A DNA stretch of 64,000 bases from CAYVOV01 sp964453525 (GTDB lineage Bacteria > Chloroflexota > Dehalococcoidia > Dehalococcoidales > UBA2162): the NCBI GenBank assembly GCA_964453525.1, contig CAYVOV010000014.1:1-64000 (forward strand). Direction: 5' to 3'. Under the pieces are notes generated by a model, which saw only the letters and a list, made by a program, of their open reading frames with translations, did not search any database and was not told the origin of the DNA. The translations under genes and the position numbers were made by a program. Positions 33,563 to 43,696 of this stretch are shown piece after piece (within the stretch, counting starts at the first letter, position 1; each line of letters opens with the position of its first letter).

Positions 33563-35456
33563 ATCGCTCCTTTCTGGAGGTGCTGGATTCGGCAATTATC
33601 CGCTCCATAAGCTCCACTATTCTCTGTGAAGCTCTACCATCCGGCATGCCAGCCCACCTCAGGATAAATTTCTCCCTTGCTGCCCTTAATCTATTCTTGG
33701 TGTTTCTATCATGTAATGCCTGATTAATCGCCTGCTCTATATCTTCAGGGCGAAAAACCCCGATTGCGGCTCCCTCTTCTGCATAAGGATGGGGGTCCGG
33801 CTGATTGGATAGATTGATAGTTACCACCGGTTTATCAGCCAGCATCGCTTCAAGGGCAACCGTTGAATGCCTTGTAATAAGAAGCTCACAATTATGTAGC
33901 AACGCATATAAATCAATATCTCTCAGAACATGAATCACTATATCTTCGTACTGCGCGGCAATTTTTTTATATTTTTCTAAATCTTCCCTGGGGTGAATTT
34001 TTATAACCATCTGGACGGAATCCATTTTCCTTACCGCGTTAACAATACCGAGCAACGTTGCTTCCACTTCGCTCTCGGCGACTGGTTGAGTAGCATATAC
34101 GATATATTTCACATCCGGGTTGATGCCGAGTCCGGATATAACCTGGATATCCCGTTGCTTATCTCTGTTGAACAGATTATCAAAATGCGCCATACCGGTT
34201 ACTTCTATTCTTTCCGGTTCCAAACCGCTTTCAACGTAGATACTCTTTACAGCTTCACCATGTGCTGCAATTTTATCTGCGTGCAAATGATTCAAGAAGG
34301 GGGCGGGGAAACTAATATCCCAGGCAGCACTCGCAGCAAGAGTAGGAATACTATTCCTCTTGGCTAATGCTGCCACCAGTTGTTGCAGATAATTACCATG
34401 AGGCATTAAACATATTAAATCCGGTGATACAGTCTTTATTATTTTCTCCAAAAAGATGATGTTATAGGCTGCCCGGCAGCAAAGAAGTAGTAATTTTTTC
34501 GATATAACCTTTCTGCACAGAAATGTCGAGGAAAATTCTACCGGGATAATACTGTCATGGCTGTATCTATCATATAGTGATTTTAAACGCTTCCTTAACC
34601 TGATTAATAGCAAGATAATCTGGCCTGCATTCAGAACCAGCGAAGCCATGAAGGCTGAGACAGGCGGTTTGATGGAGTAATTAATCCGCTGGTTCTCTAA
34701 TATCGGTATTAGAGATGAGTCTTCTATAGTGATATGAGGACTCAGCCCTTTTTTAATACACTCACGGTAGATTGCCATCGCTGAGTTGGCGTATAATTCC
34801 TGGGATACAATGAATAATATTTTCTGTATCCCTAAACTTCTTTCCTGGAAATCCGAATAATCACCTGAAGCTAGTTTGTTTGCTCTTTTATTTGTTAAAG
34901 AATTGAGCTTTCTCTTAAGAAACATGCTGAGCAATCGCCCTGGATACAAAATTTTATTTACAGGACCGTTACTGAGTATCATCTCAGTTTTATAACCATA
35001 TTTAATCGTCTTGATTCCCGATGTATCAATATCCGGCATCCATGTGTTCACGGGCGCAGCCAACACAAGAATCAGTATCTTACAGTCCTGCTCAAACATT
35101 TCTTTACATAGGCCTGATAATTTTATAGTCATAAAACATTCTATAATTCTATACTCAAACGTCATGAAATTGATGCTGTTATAGCTTAATCTATTATCGT
35201 TCTCGAAATGAGCATGTAGCTCGTCAGATAGCCGGAAAGCTTTTTCCCAATTTTCCTGGTCATTATAAATATCTTTCTCAAAATCATGAAGAACTTCGCT
35301 TGAGATTCCTAACGCTCCGAGCCTTTTCTGGATTGTATCTTTCGTACAAAAGACCCTCAGGTTATCACCGGCCTTTTTCTTTTGTCTAGAAACCAGCCTG
35401 ACAATCCTGCTTTCAATACCTTCGTCTCCGAACAGCTTACAGATAAAAACCTTCAT
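33537..35456 (-). CDS. Two-domain GT-B-like protein (surface glycan glycosyltransferase)
   Basis: 639 aa, not assigned to a precise family. Residues 1-200 form an N-terminal domain. The second half looks like a UDP-GlcNAc 2-epimerase/CDP-glycerol-transferase-like GT-B fold with LICLMPHGNYLQQLVAAL, RIEVTGMAHFDNLF, VVATQPVAESE-like sequence, QMVIKIHPREDLEKY (K-x-HP) and ELLITRHSTVALEAMLADKPVV. These motifs resemble capsule polymerases and polysialyl-type transferases. Its stop overlaps the NeuB3 start by 26 bp, linking it to that pathway. It may transfer the third nonulosonic acid. Confidence 0.6.
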   Translation of the reverse strand: MKVFICKLFGDEGIESRIVRLVSRQKKKAGDNLRVFCTKDTIQKRLGALGISSEVLHDFEKDIYNDQENWEKAFRLSDELHAHFENDNRLSYNSINFMTFEYRIIECFMTIKLSGLCKEMFEQDCKILILVLAAPVNTWMPDIDTSGIKTIKYGYKTEMILSNGPVNKILYPGRLLSMFLKRKLNSLTNKRANKLASGDYSDFQERSLGIQKILFIVSQELYANSAMAIYRECIKKGLSPHITIEDSSLIPILENQRINYSIKPPVSAFMASLVLNAGQIILLLIRLRKRLKSLYDRYSHDSIIPVEFSSTFLCRKVISKKLLLLCCRAAYNIIFLEKIIKTVSPDLICLMPHGNYLQQLVAALAKRNSIPTLAASAAWDISFPAPFLNHLHADKIAAHGEAVKSIYVESGLEPERIEVTGMAHFDNLFNRDKQRDIQVISGLGINPDVKYIVYATQPVAESEVEATLLGIVNAVRKMDSVQMVIKIHPREDLEKYKKIAAQYEDIVIHVLRDIDLYALLHNCELLITRHSTVALEAMLADKPVVTINLSNQPDPHPYAEEGAAIGVFRPEDIEQAINQALHDRNTKNRLRAAREKFILRWAGMPDGRASQRIVELMERIIAESSTSRKERYAAGQTGK

Positions 35457-35487
35457 AGCTTCTGCATTTTTTAATCTAACCGCAACG

Positions 35488-36549
35488 TTAATTCGCCGCT
35501 CCGGTAACAGACCTGTAAACAGGCAGAAAATCTGCCTGATACGGCGATGACGAGCTCAGTAAGTCCATGACCGGAATTTCGTTACGACCTATCAGGTGCA
35601 TTGAGCGAAGTAGAAACCTTGATGCCCGCCAGACTTGACGTGCGCCGGGTACCATCCTGCCGATTCGAAGTAAACGGAGAACCCAGGAACGGCTGTACCA
35701 TGTCTCGACAAATGACCTGGATAAGTAACGGGAAAACGCCTCTTCGACCACTTCAAAAGCTTCGTCAATGCTGATTCCGTCCTGCTGTGCCAGTACCCTG
35801 GTAAGGGAATCGCGAAAAATCTCGTACGAAGGCAGGTAGTCAGGACGGGCCATCCACTCGGCTTTGCCGGGTAGCATATACCGGCGGTCATGTCCCTGAC
35901 GCGCAAGGTAAAGAGAGTCCAGCTCCTTCACCTTACCTAACACAACATCAATACAGCATGGCAGCAGTTCTGTACCAAAACGTGTATCCGTCAGTAAGAT
36001 GGAATCTTTATACATCTCCCGCCAGGACTCGATGTGATGCACCGAGAACAGGGGAACCTTATAATCGCTCAAATGGGCGATGAGCCGCTCCGAGCCGCTC
36101 TCAGCCTCTATTATTGCCTGCCGATAACGAGTAACCGATGCGAACTTACCGTAAGCTCCGCTTGATTTTAGTATGAACACAACTCCGAGCCCGTGGGCAG
36201 CGCTGTAGTCAGGATGGCTGTCAAGGAAAAGAGCACACTTCTCTAGTGCCGCCGGTACCAAGAAATCATCATCGGCTAAGTAGGCAATGTATGGAGTGGG
36301 AGCTAAATCAATCAACTGCTGCAGACATTCTGCGTTATTGGAACCCGGGTATTCCCTGTAGATGATATTGAGCCTGCCCTGAAGCGATTCTATGGCCCGT
36401 TTTGTCGGTTCGAGATGTTCGGCGTTGCTCGAATCGCCGATGCAAATGTATCCCTGAAAACAGACGGAGCGGTAATACCGTAGCAGCCGGATGAGAAAAT
36501 CCGAGCGGTTCATTGTCGGGATAAGCAGAGTAACCTTTTCTGCGCTCAT
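35488..36549 (-). CDS. GT2-like glycosyltransferase (TIGR00180 family)
   Basis: 353 aa. GT-A start VTLLIPTMNRSDFLIRLLRYY, then YREYPGSNNAECLQQL and the metal-binding AYLADDDFLVP (about residues 92-101). The C-terminal part with a long SERLIAHLSDYKVPLFSVHH segment is characteristic of TIGR00180. It probably adds one sugar to the lipid-linked repeat unit on the cytoplasmic side. Confidence 0.82.
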   Translation of the reverse strand: MSAEKVTLLIPTMNRSDFLIRLLRYYRSVCFQGYICIGDSSNAEHLEPTKRAIESLQGRLNIIYREYPGSNNAECLQQLIDLAPTPYIAYLADDDFLVPAALEKCALFLDSHPDYSAAHGLGVVFILKSSGAYGKFASVTRYRQAIIEAESGSERLIAHLSDYKVPLFSVHHIESWREMYKDSILLTDTRFGTELLPCCIDVVLGKVKELDSLYLARQGHDRRYMLPGKAEWMARPDYLPSYEIFRDSLTRVLAQQDGISIDEAFEVVEEAFSRYLSRSFVETWYSRSWVLRLLRIGRMVPGARQVWRASRFLLRSMHLIGRNEIPVMDLLSSSSPYQADFLPVYRSVTGAAN

Positions 36550-36585
36550 TTATTCATAGCCTGTTTTACTACTAATCGTTGGATT

Positions 36586-38385
36586 TCATGCTGGCTGGGT
36601 CTCATATAACCGCCAGTAGGTTTCCCTCTTTTCAATCAATTCGCTGTGAGTTCCCTGCTCTGCAATCCGCCCGTTCTCCATTACAATTATTTTATCAGCA
36701 TTGGCTATTGTGGAAAGGCGGTGAGCGATAACAATCACAGTGTGGTCCTTTGATACTTCCTCAATGGCCCGCTGGACTGCCAGCTCGGAAATATTGTCAA
36801 GATTATTGGTAGCTTCGTCAAAAATCAGTATCTCAGGCTCCCTTATCATCGCCCTGGCAACGGCAATCCGCTGCGCCTGCCCGCCTGACAACCTCATTCC
36901 TTTATCGCCGACAGGGGTATCATAGCCATCGGGTAATTCGCTAATAAAGTCATGAGCATCGGCATATCTGGCCGCTTTAATAATTTCTTCCTGAGAATAC
37001 CCGTTAAAGCCGAAATTAATATTGCTCCTTATAGTATCGTTAATGATGAAGGTATCCTGACTGACATATCCAATATTTTTTAGCAGGGATGATAGTCTAT
37101 ACTCCTTAATGTTTATGCCATCAATATTTATTTCACCCTGGTCGACATCAAACAGGCGAAGCAATAAATTAATTATTGTAGTCTTTCCACTTCCCGAGCG
37201 CCCGACAATAGCTGTCGTTTTACCTTTTTCGAAAGTAACCGAGATATCTTCTATCGTTCTCTTGCGACCTCGATATTTAAAAGTGACATTCTCGAACCTG
37301 ATATCTGACTTGAACGAATCAAATTCTTTCTCCCCATCCTCAATGTGAGAGATTCTTTCACTCTGCATCGAATGGACGACTTCACAATCCGGGAGCGCGG
37401 ACATAATCCCCGTTATCGTGCCACCGATAGTGATCGCAAACGGAACTAACCTGAAAATAGCAAGGGCAAAAGCTCCGAAAACCGGGATCAATTCCATGAA
37501 ACCTTCTGGGACGAATATCTTAATTAGCAGGGCTATTACACCTATTGCAAGATACAGTACCAGCATAAGAATAACAGGGGGTACTTGATTCCATATGGCA
37601 CGCCTTACAAAATAATACCACCGATTCCTTACAGCTTCACCGAATTTGCCTGCCCAGTTTCCCCCGACGGCGAAAACCTTTATTTGCCTGATACCGCTGA
37701 TACCCTCATTGAGGACTACATTGCTCTCCCTTGTCGCCTCCATCTCATTTTTTGCAGCTTCATATGAAACTTTTCTCCCCAGGTATCTGGAGAAGAACTG
37801 ATACCCGACTCCGAGAACAAGTACAGCCAATGCGCCCTGCCAGGATAATGAAAAAAGAAGGAGGAGGACCGAGATGCTCAGCAATATCTGTGAAATGAAG
37901 TCTGTGACGCTGAATATCAGGATCGAGAGTCTTTCCGGAGCCGTGGAAGTGTTGTATATCAACTCTCCCTGCCTGTGGTCAATGTAGTACTGATAGTCGG
38001 CCTTGATAAGTTTATTAAAAATCTCGGTCTGGTTTTTCCTCACCAGTGCCGCAGCAAGCCTTACTCTGAAATTAACAGAAATCAGCTTTGTTGTAAAAGC
38101 TGCAAGGGCAAAAATTATGAAAAGCGAACAATAGGAGATAAATGTATCTTCAATCGGTAATAATCCGGCTATCTTACCCAATATAGAAAGAATAATATTG
38201 CTTTGCTCTGCACCAGGACTAAACGCAGCATTCAGTATAGGATAAACCGCCGCTATAGTGGCAGCTTCTAAAGCACCGACCAGCAGGAACAATACCAAAA
38301 GTACCAGAACATGCAGCTTATATGGTTTGATAAAAAACCATACCGGCTCCAGGATAGAGTACTTTCTAACGCTTTTTTGCCTCAC
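36586..38385 (-). CDS. ABC transporter, fused permease and ATPase (MsbA/PglK-like)
   Basis: 599 aa half-transporter. Six membrane helices lie within residues 20-330. The nucleotide-binding domain has Walker A GRSGSGKT (395-402), Q-loop YVSQDTF, signature MRLSGGQAQR, Walker B EILIFDEAT and the H-loop VIVIAHRLST. PglK-type flippases move lipid-linked oligosaccharides across the membrane, fitting a cluster with no Wzx-like protein in view. Start is GTG 38385. Flippase function is inferred from context; lipid export is the alternative. Confidence 0.88.
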   Translation of the reverse strand: MRQKSVRKYSILEPVWFFIKPYKLHVLVLLVLFLLVGALEAATIAAVYPILNAAFSPGAEQSNIILSILGKIAGLLPIEDTFISYCSLFIIFALAAFTTKLISVNFRVRLAAALVRKNQTEIFNKLIKADYQYYIDHRQGELIYNTSTAPERLSILIFSVTDFISQILLSISVLLLLFSLSWQGALAVLVLGVGYQFFSRYLGRKVSYEAAKNEMEATRESNVVLNEGISGIRQIKVFAVGGNWAGKFGEAVRNRWYYFVRRAIWNQVPPVILMLVLYLAIGVIALLIKIFVPEGFMELIPVFGAFALAIFRLVPFAITIGGTITGIMSALPDCEVVHSMQSERISHIEDGEKEFDSFKSDIRFENVTFKYRGRKRTIEDISVTFEKGKTTAIVGRSGSGKTTIINLLLRLFDVDQGEINIDGINIKEYRLSSLLKNIGYVSQDTFIINDTIRSNINFGFNGYSQEEIIKAARYADAHDFISELPDGYDTPVGDKGMRLSGGQAQRIAVARAMIREPEILIFDEATNNLDNISELAVQRAIEEVSKDHTVIVIAHRLSTIANADKIIVMENGRIAEQGTHSELIEKRETYWRLYETQPA

Positions 38386-38456
38386 CTGTCTTACTCAAGT
38401 CCCCAGAATAATGATGTTGATTAAGCCCGTTCCCATATATCCTGAATTTTTTCTTA

Positions 38457-39728
38457 TCATAATGTTTTATAGTAAAAACCGGCTGTTGCTGCCTTTCCGG
38501 CATTAAATATGCCCCGAACATCTATCAGTACAGGGCTACCATCTTGCATCGCTTTAAGGTCTTCTAGGGCAAGTTTTTTGAAGGAAGAATGGGCAACCGC
38601 TAGAATAATGCCGCCCACCTTATCTTCTTTTAATTCATCAAGGCTGGCGAGAGGCTTTATGCCGAACTCTTTCTCGAAGCTGCCGGTATCGAGTAGCGGG
38701 TCAAAACCCAGTATTTCCACGCCGTATCCTTTAAGTTCCTTTATAATACCCCTTACTGGGGTTTCACGGATATCAGCAACATTCTCTTTATAGGTTAGCC
38801 CCATAATCAGCACTCGGGAACCCTTTATTGCCTTGCCAACATCATTCAGAGCTCTAATTGTCATTTCGACAATATGCTCCGGCATGCTGTCGTTTATCGC
38901 CCTGCCCGCCAGGATTACCTGTGGATGATAGCCCAGCTCCCTGGACTTGTAGACCAGGTAATAGGGATCAATTGGAATGCAGTGCCCTCCGACGAGTCCC
39001 GGAGAGTAGTGATGGAAGTTCCATTTGGTTGCCGCAGCTTCGAGGACATCCTTTGTATCCAGCCCCATTTTCTCAAAAATAATGGCAAGCTCGTTCATCA
39101 GGGCGATGTTCAGGTCTCTCTGGATATTCTCAATGACTTTAGCAGCTTCGGCGGTCTTGATATCCCTGGCTTTGTAAACGTGAGGAGTAATCCTGTGATA
39201 AAGCGCAGCTACAATCTCGGTTGTTTCCTCATCCATTCCGGCGACCACCTTGGTTACTTTATCAATGGTGTGTTCCTCATCTCCGGGGTTGATCCTTTCA
39301 GGGCAGTAGGCAATTTTGAAGTCCTGCCCAGCTCTTTGCCCAGAGCTTTCCAGAATTGGCTTCACCACTTCCTCGGTAACACCGGGGTAAACAGTGGACT
39401 CCAGAATGATTATGCTGGTTTTCTTCATATTACCGCTAACTGTGGCCGCTGCTTTTTCTACACAGGATAAATCGGGCTCTTTGGACCTGCTAACAGGAGT
39501 TGGAACACAGATAATAACGAAGTCGGCCTGGCCGATTTTTCCAGGGATGTCAGTAAAGAAAAGGTTCTGATTAGTATTATCTCGTTCCAGTTCTGCCACT
39601 CTCTGGGTATCTATATCAAAGCCTATTACTTTTAGACTTTTGGAAAAGGCCTCAGCTAGAGGCAGCCCGACATATCCCAACCCGAGAACACACACTGTAG
39701 CCTTATCAAACGTGGATTTATTAATCAA
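38457..39728 (-). CDS. Nucleotide sugar dehydrogenase (WbpO/TviB-like)
   Basis: 423 aa. NAD motif VCVLGLGYVGLPLAEAF, STVYPGVTEEVV, the catalytic Cys in VGGHCIPIDPYYLVYK (about residue 250), and KENVADIRETPV of the C-terminal UDP-binding domain. The IPIDPYYL variant is typical of enzymes oxidising UDP-N-acetylhexosamines to uronic acids, rather than UDP-glucose dehydrogenases. TTG 39728 overlaps the end of the epimerase gene, with AGGTGG 4 nt upstream. A TviB-TviC-like pair is likely. Confidence 0.88.
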   Translation of the reverse strand: MINKSTFDKATVCVLGLGYVGLPLAEAFSKSLKVIGFDIDTQRVAELERDNTNQNLFFTDIPGKIGQADFVIICVPTPVSRSKEPDLSCVEKAAATVSGNMKKTSIIILESTVYPGVTEEVVKPILESSGQRAGQDFKIAYCPERINPGDEEHTIDKVTKVVAGMDEETTEIVAALYHRITPHVYKARDIKTAEAAKVIENIQRDLNIALMNELAIIFEKMGLDTKDVLEAAATKWNFHHYSPGLVGGHCIPIDPYYLVYKSRELGYHPQVILAGRAINDSMPEHIVEMTIRALNDVGKAIKGSRVLIMGLTYKENVADIRETPVRGIIKELKGYGVEILGFDPLLDTGSFEKEFGIKPLASLDELKEDKVGGIILAVAHSSFKKLALEDLKAMQDGSPVLIDVRGIFNAGKAATAGFYYKTL

Positions 39729-40659
39729 TTAACCACCTTACAGTTTCGTTCAAGCCTTCTTCCAACCTGTACTCCGGCTCGTACCCAAAGGTTCTACCCC
39801 GGGAGATATCCGCCACGCTGTGTTTTACATCGCCCGGCCTTGGCTGCTGGTAAACCGGTTTTACATCACTACCGACCAGCTTTATTATAATACCAGCCAG
39901 TTCATTTATAGTAATGCTCTTGCCCCCAGCGACATTGAAAACTCCCCGGGCGTCACTTTCCGCCGCCAGAACCGTCGCCTCTACAGCATCTTTAACAAAA
40001 GTAAAATCCCTGGTCTGTTCGCCATCGCCGAAAATAACCGGCGACTTTTCCTCGTAAGCCAGCTTGATAAACCTTGGTATTACCGCGGCATACTCGGAAT
40101 CCGGGTACTGCCTCGGCCCGTAAACATTAAAATATCTCAGGCTGACAGCAGGCAGCCTGTAGACCAGATTAAATGCATAACAATAATGCTCTCCGGTCAG
40201 CTTTGCAACAGCGTAAGGTGACATCGGGTGAGGGAACATTCCTTCCTCTTTTGGTAAAGTCGGAGTATCCCCGTATACAGATGATGAAGAGGCGTAGACT
40301 ACCTTCCCGACGTTGTTTTCTCTGCCGGCAATCAGAACATTCAAGGTCCCCGTCGAATTAACGCGGTGGCACTCCAAAGGGTTTTCTATGCTCCGGGGTA
40401 CGCTGGGAAAAGCTGCCAGATGAAAGATGTAACGAGCTCCTTCGCTAACCTCCAGGAGCAGCGGTAAATCGGTGATGCTACCTTTTGTTAGCTTTACGTG
40501 ACCGTTATCTAGTAGCCTCTTAATATTTTCGATTTTACCTGTAGAAAGGTCATCGAGGACAGTGACTGCATAGCCCTTCTCGACTAACCTTTCAACGAGA
40601 TGTGAGCCGATAAAACCGGCACCACCGGTGACTACTGTCTTCTTATTTTGTCTCATCAC
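39721..40659 (-). CDS. UDP-N-acetylhexosamine 4-epimerase-like SDR (TviC/WbpP-like)
   Basis: 312 aa. TGGAGFIGSHLVE, HLAAFPSVPRSIENP, the active site ASSSSVYGD and YAVAK, and RYFNVYGPRQYPDSEYAAVIPRF. The SVPRSIENP and GPRQ...YAAVIP motifs mark the WbpP/TviC branch that epimerises UDP-GlcNAc or its uronic acid. It is translationally coupled to the downstream dehydrogenase, so the two probably make UDP-N-acetylgalactosaminuronic acid. Confidence 0.87.
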   Translation of the reverse strand: MMRQNKKTVVTGGAGFIGSHLVERLVEKGYAVTVLDDLSTGKIENIKRLLDNGHVKLTKGSITDLPLLLEVSEGARYIFHLAAFPSVPRSIENPLECHRVNSTGTLNVLIAGRENNVGKVVYASSSSVYGDTPTLPKEEGMFPHPMSPYAVAKLTGEHYCYAFNLVYRLPAVSLRYFNVYGPRQYPDSEYAAVIPRFIKLAYEEKSPVIFGDGEQTRDFTFVKDAVEATVLAAESDARGVFNVAGGKSITINELAGIIIKLVGSDVKPVYQQPRPGDVKHSVADISRGRTFGYEPEYRLEEGLNETVRWLID

Positions 40660-40684
40660 TGAAATCCTGAATATCTGGTGAATC

Positions 40685-42022
40685 TCAAATGTAATTCAAT
40701 CTCCTTAAAACACTCTGTTTCAAATCCCCCAGAAGGGGTAAATAATCAGACCAATCAAGCAGCTTTAGCAAGAGCTTCCGCCAGAGTTTCACAGCAGCCT
40801 GACAGAGTAAATAAAGCTTAAAAAAAACAGGACGGGAAAATAAAGGTAAAGAACCAATAAAATTATAATACCGGGCGGAGAGATTGAATGGATTGTATGA
40901 AACCGCCTTTTCCAGGGCATCTTTCCATAAGCCATCATAACCCTCCTCCATAAATCCTCTCCCCCACTGGAAGTAATACTGAGATGGCCCAGTACGTACC
41001 AAGAGAGGCATCTTCAATACCTCCGGCTCGTTTTTCTTATCACCCACACCTGCATCCTTTTCAATTTCGTCAAATATCCTAGAGAACATATGGAAGGGAG
41101 TATACTCTTTAACAGCCCTTTCCCAACCGGCTCTGGCTATTGCCCGTCTTTCCTCGTCATGGCTGAGATAATAATTTATCTTGTCTGTCATTTCTTTGGA
41201 ATTCTTAAAACAGATAATTTCCTTGCCTAATTGAAAATATTTCTCCAGACCAGGAGTATACTCAGTTAAAAGGAACCCACCAGCCAGTAATATAAAAGTC
41301 ATCCTTCCCTTCAAGCCAGTTCTGTGGTCTGTTCCCGAAAAATTCAGGTTTATTTTACTTGTTGTGAAGATATCTATCATATCATTGGTAGAAACATAGC
41401 CACCTTCCCATCCCTTACCAAATAGACTAACCGGTATGTTTCTTTTTTTAAGTTCGTTTACATAATTCTCCCTACAGGATTTTCCTTTTCCGCCGACGAA
41501 GGATACTTCATACTTTTCCTCGATATTTGACCAGTCGAGTGCGACTGGAGTGCCTTCACAGGGTAATACGTGAATAACCCGGGCGCCGAGGGCTTGATAC
41601 TTAGGCAGCGCCTCAAAATCAAAGGTTACGACGTAGTCAACATAAGGAGTCCACCATTTTGAGTAGTAGGCAAAACGGTACTCATCATCAACAAACAGGC
41701 CTATGATTTTACTACCTTCACTCCTGACAGAAGCAAAGGTTGATTCCAGAAATTCATACATATTGCGGAGCCAGATGACATATCTGGGGCGCTCTCTTCT
41801 CACCAGCTCGATGATTTCCTCGTTCATACCCTTAACCCCTATTTCCGTCATCCGTTTGGCATAGTCATATGCTATCGCCCTTGAGAAGGTTTCTAGCAAC
41901 GGCTGGTAGTAATTCATGTTAATAACGGTACCCAGTTTTAAATTACCGGCAATATACTTGGCCAGTTTATGCCAGGAATAGTCCTCAAATTGGGCTAGCA
42001 GAATGACGGCTTCATCTTTCAT
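40685..42022 (-). CDS. CgeB-family glycosyltransferase with shared C-terminal tail
   Basis: 445 aa. The middle has the CgeB/GT-B pattern: SFVGGKGKSCRENYVNEL, VSLFGKGWEGG, SKINLNFSGTDHRTGLKGRMTFILLAGGFLLTEY, and KEIICFKNSKEMTDKI. The C-terminal 100 residues (LWKDALEKAVSYNPFN followed by hydrophobic, basic helices) are not part of the usual family and closely resemble the C-terminus of the neighbouring methyltransferase. The tail may anchor both enzymes to the membrane or to each other. Confidence 0.78.
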   Translation of the reverse strand: MKDEAVILLAQFEDYSWHKLAKYIAGNLKLGTVINMNYYQPLLETFSRAIAYDYAKRMTEIGVKGMNEEIIELVRRERPRYVIWLRNMYEFLESTFASVRSEGSKIIGLFVDDEYRFAYYSKWWTPYVDYVVTFDFEALPKYQALGARVIHVLPCEGTPVALDWSNIEEKYEVSFVGGKGKSCRENYVNELKKRNIPVSLFGKGWEGGYVSTNDMIDIFTTSKINLNFSGTDHRTGLKGRMTFILLAGGFLLTEYTPGLEKYFQLGKEIICFKNSKEMTDKINYYLSHDEERRAIARAGWERAVKEYTPFHMFSRIFDEIEKDAGVGDKKNEPEVLKMPLLVRTGPSQYYFQWGRGFMEEGYDGLWKDALEKAVSYNPFNLSARYYNFIGSLPLFSRPVFFKLYLLCQAAVKLWRKLLLKLLDWSDYLPLLGDLKQSVLRRLNYI

Positions 42023-42093
42023 TATTGCTCATTAAATCAGTTTATTAATTATATCCTTAGACTTCAGTAATAGAACCATCCTCAGTATAATTT

Positions 42094-43626
42094 TTATATT
42101 ATCTTACTCAGTCCTGAATATATTTTACCAATAAAGCCTATTAGCGGCATACGAATACGATATGGTAATAAGGACATAACGTAATGGTACAACAGCCAGA
42201 TATTAAATGGGTTGTAAGAAACCGATAATGCCAGGGCATCCTTCCACAGGTTTTCGTGTGTGCTGTCAGTTGAAGCCATCTTACTCTGTGATGTTTTATC
42301 TTTAGCCACAATATCTTTAAGTAGCTTCCTGTAATAAAACCACTCCTCAAAAGGATAGCCCACCCTGGTTAAAATATGTAAGTACATAAGCATCATGGCA
42401 ACATTGGTCCTGTTCGGAAATAGACGGATTGATTCCCAGAGTTTAAAAAGCGTACCGTACATTGTTAAATCAATTGTCATTACCGGTATACGCATACGCG
42501 CGTTCAAGTATCTCTCACGGTTATGTAGCCATTCTTCGTCCATGAGTTCTTGAATGAGCTGCTGGCTCCTCAGCCGGTTATCACTCCCACTGACAGAAGA
42601 ATCCGGCAAACGCTCGGCAACTATCTCCAGATTCTGGTTGGCACGGCTGGGTTCTTCATAGGGACACCGTGCAAATAGAGGATACAACTCCCAGTACAGG
42701 ATATTCCACTTTGAATCAAATAAAACCGAGCCTTCATTTTCCTCAAGGCGTTGTATTTCCTGGTTAACAAGCTGGGGAATTGTATTCAAATAACGGTTGA
42801 GACCGAAGAAATACCGTACCTTCAGCTTGTTCTGCACAAAGTCCATCCAGTAGCGTATATTAGGGTTAGACATTTCACCGAGAGAAGCTGTATTACAGAA
42901 TAAATCAAACTGGAATGGAAGGATACTCTCAGCAAACTTGGTGGGAATAAATACGAAATCATATTGTTCAATCCCGTTCTCCAGTTGAGACGGATCAGTG
43001 ACATAGCAGGTCTTGGCATCCGGGAAATTCAATTTTATAAAGATATAGGCGAAATAAAGTGTTTCCGGTATATCTATATCAATATAGACGCTGTTAGAGA
43101 TAAAGAACTGTAAGGTACGGGCGAGATGACCGCACCCGGCACCCAGTTCAACGATACGATACCTGGATTCTGATATCTTACAATACTTCTGAATTTCGAG
43201 GCTGAGAATGACTGTCCGCAAAAAATCCGGGGTCAACAAGCGTCCTCCTCTTACTACGCATACGTCAGGATTGGTAACAGGGGATTCCTGAACAGCAATA
43301 TCCATTTTTGATATATCAACGCTGTTTTGTTTCAGGTAGGAAATATACCAGTCTACCATTTTTTCTTTTACCGGAGTGGAAGGATTTATTGAATACAATA
43401 TAGTATTATCAATATGCCTGATGGTATTTACGGCGCCGATGTCAGACTCAATAAGACCGCGTAGGTCTCTCTGGTTACCGCTGTCGCTACTCCACATATG
43501 ACCTACCTGATAGGATGAGGAGTAACCGGTCTTATCATAGATAGATCTGATTTTATGATATAAATCTTTAGCTTCTTTTAGCACGGTAATGGAATTGTCT
43601 TCTTGCATTTCGAATGATTGACCCAC
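42094..43626 (-). CDS. Putative sugar O-methyltransferase with shared C-terminal tail
   Basis: 510 aa, matching proteins annotated as putative sugar O-methyltransferase. The SAM-site motif is YRIVELGAGCGHLARTL (about residues 155-171), followed by IDIDIPETLYFAYIFIK, the acidic second strand, and LFCNTASLGEMSNPNIRYW. The last 50 residues (LWKDALALSVSYNPFN and a basic hydrophobic tail) match the end of the neighbouring CgeB-like protein. Start is GTG 43626 with GAGAGGAAA upstream. Confidence 0.75.
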   Translation of the reverse strand: MGQSFEMQEDNSITVLKEAKDLYHKIRSIYDKTGYSSSYQVGHMWSSDSGNQRDLRGLIESDIGAVNTIRHIDNTILYSINPSTPVKEKMVDWYISYLKQNSVDISKMDIAVQESPVTNPDVCVVRGGRLLTPDFLRTVILSLEIQKYCKISESRYRIVELGAGCGHLARTLQFFISNSVYIDIDIPETLYFAYIFIKLNFPDAKTCYVTDPSQLENGIEQYDFVFIPTKFAESILPFQFDLFCNTASLGEMSNPNIRYWMDFVQNKLKVRYFFGLNRYLNTIPQLVNQEIQRLEENEGSVLFDSKWNILYWELYPLFARCPYEEPSRANQNLEIVAERLPDSSVSGSDNRLRSQQLIQELMDEEWLHNRERYLNARMRIPVMTIDLTMYGTLFKLWESIRLFPNRTNVAMMLMYLHILTRVGYPFEEWFYYRKLLKDIVAKDKTSQSKMASTDSTHENLWKDALALSVSYNPFNIWLLYHYVMSLLPYRIRMPLIGFIGKIYSGLSKII

Positions 43627-43696
43627 CTGTTTCCTCTCTCTATGGAGTGAACATATATTTCACAGCCATATTACCCTAAAAAGCATTTAAAGCTGT

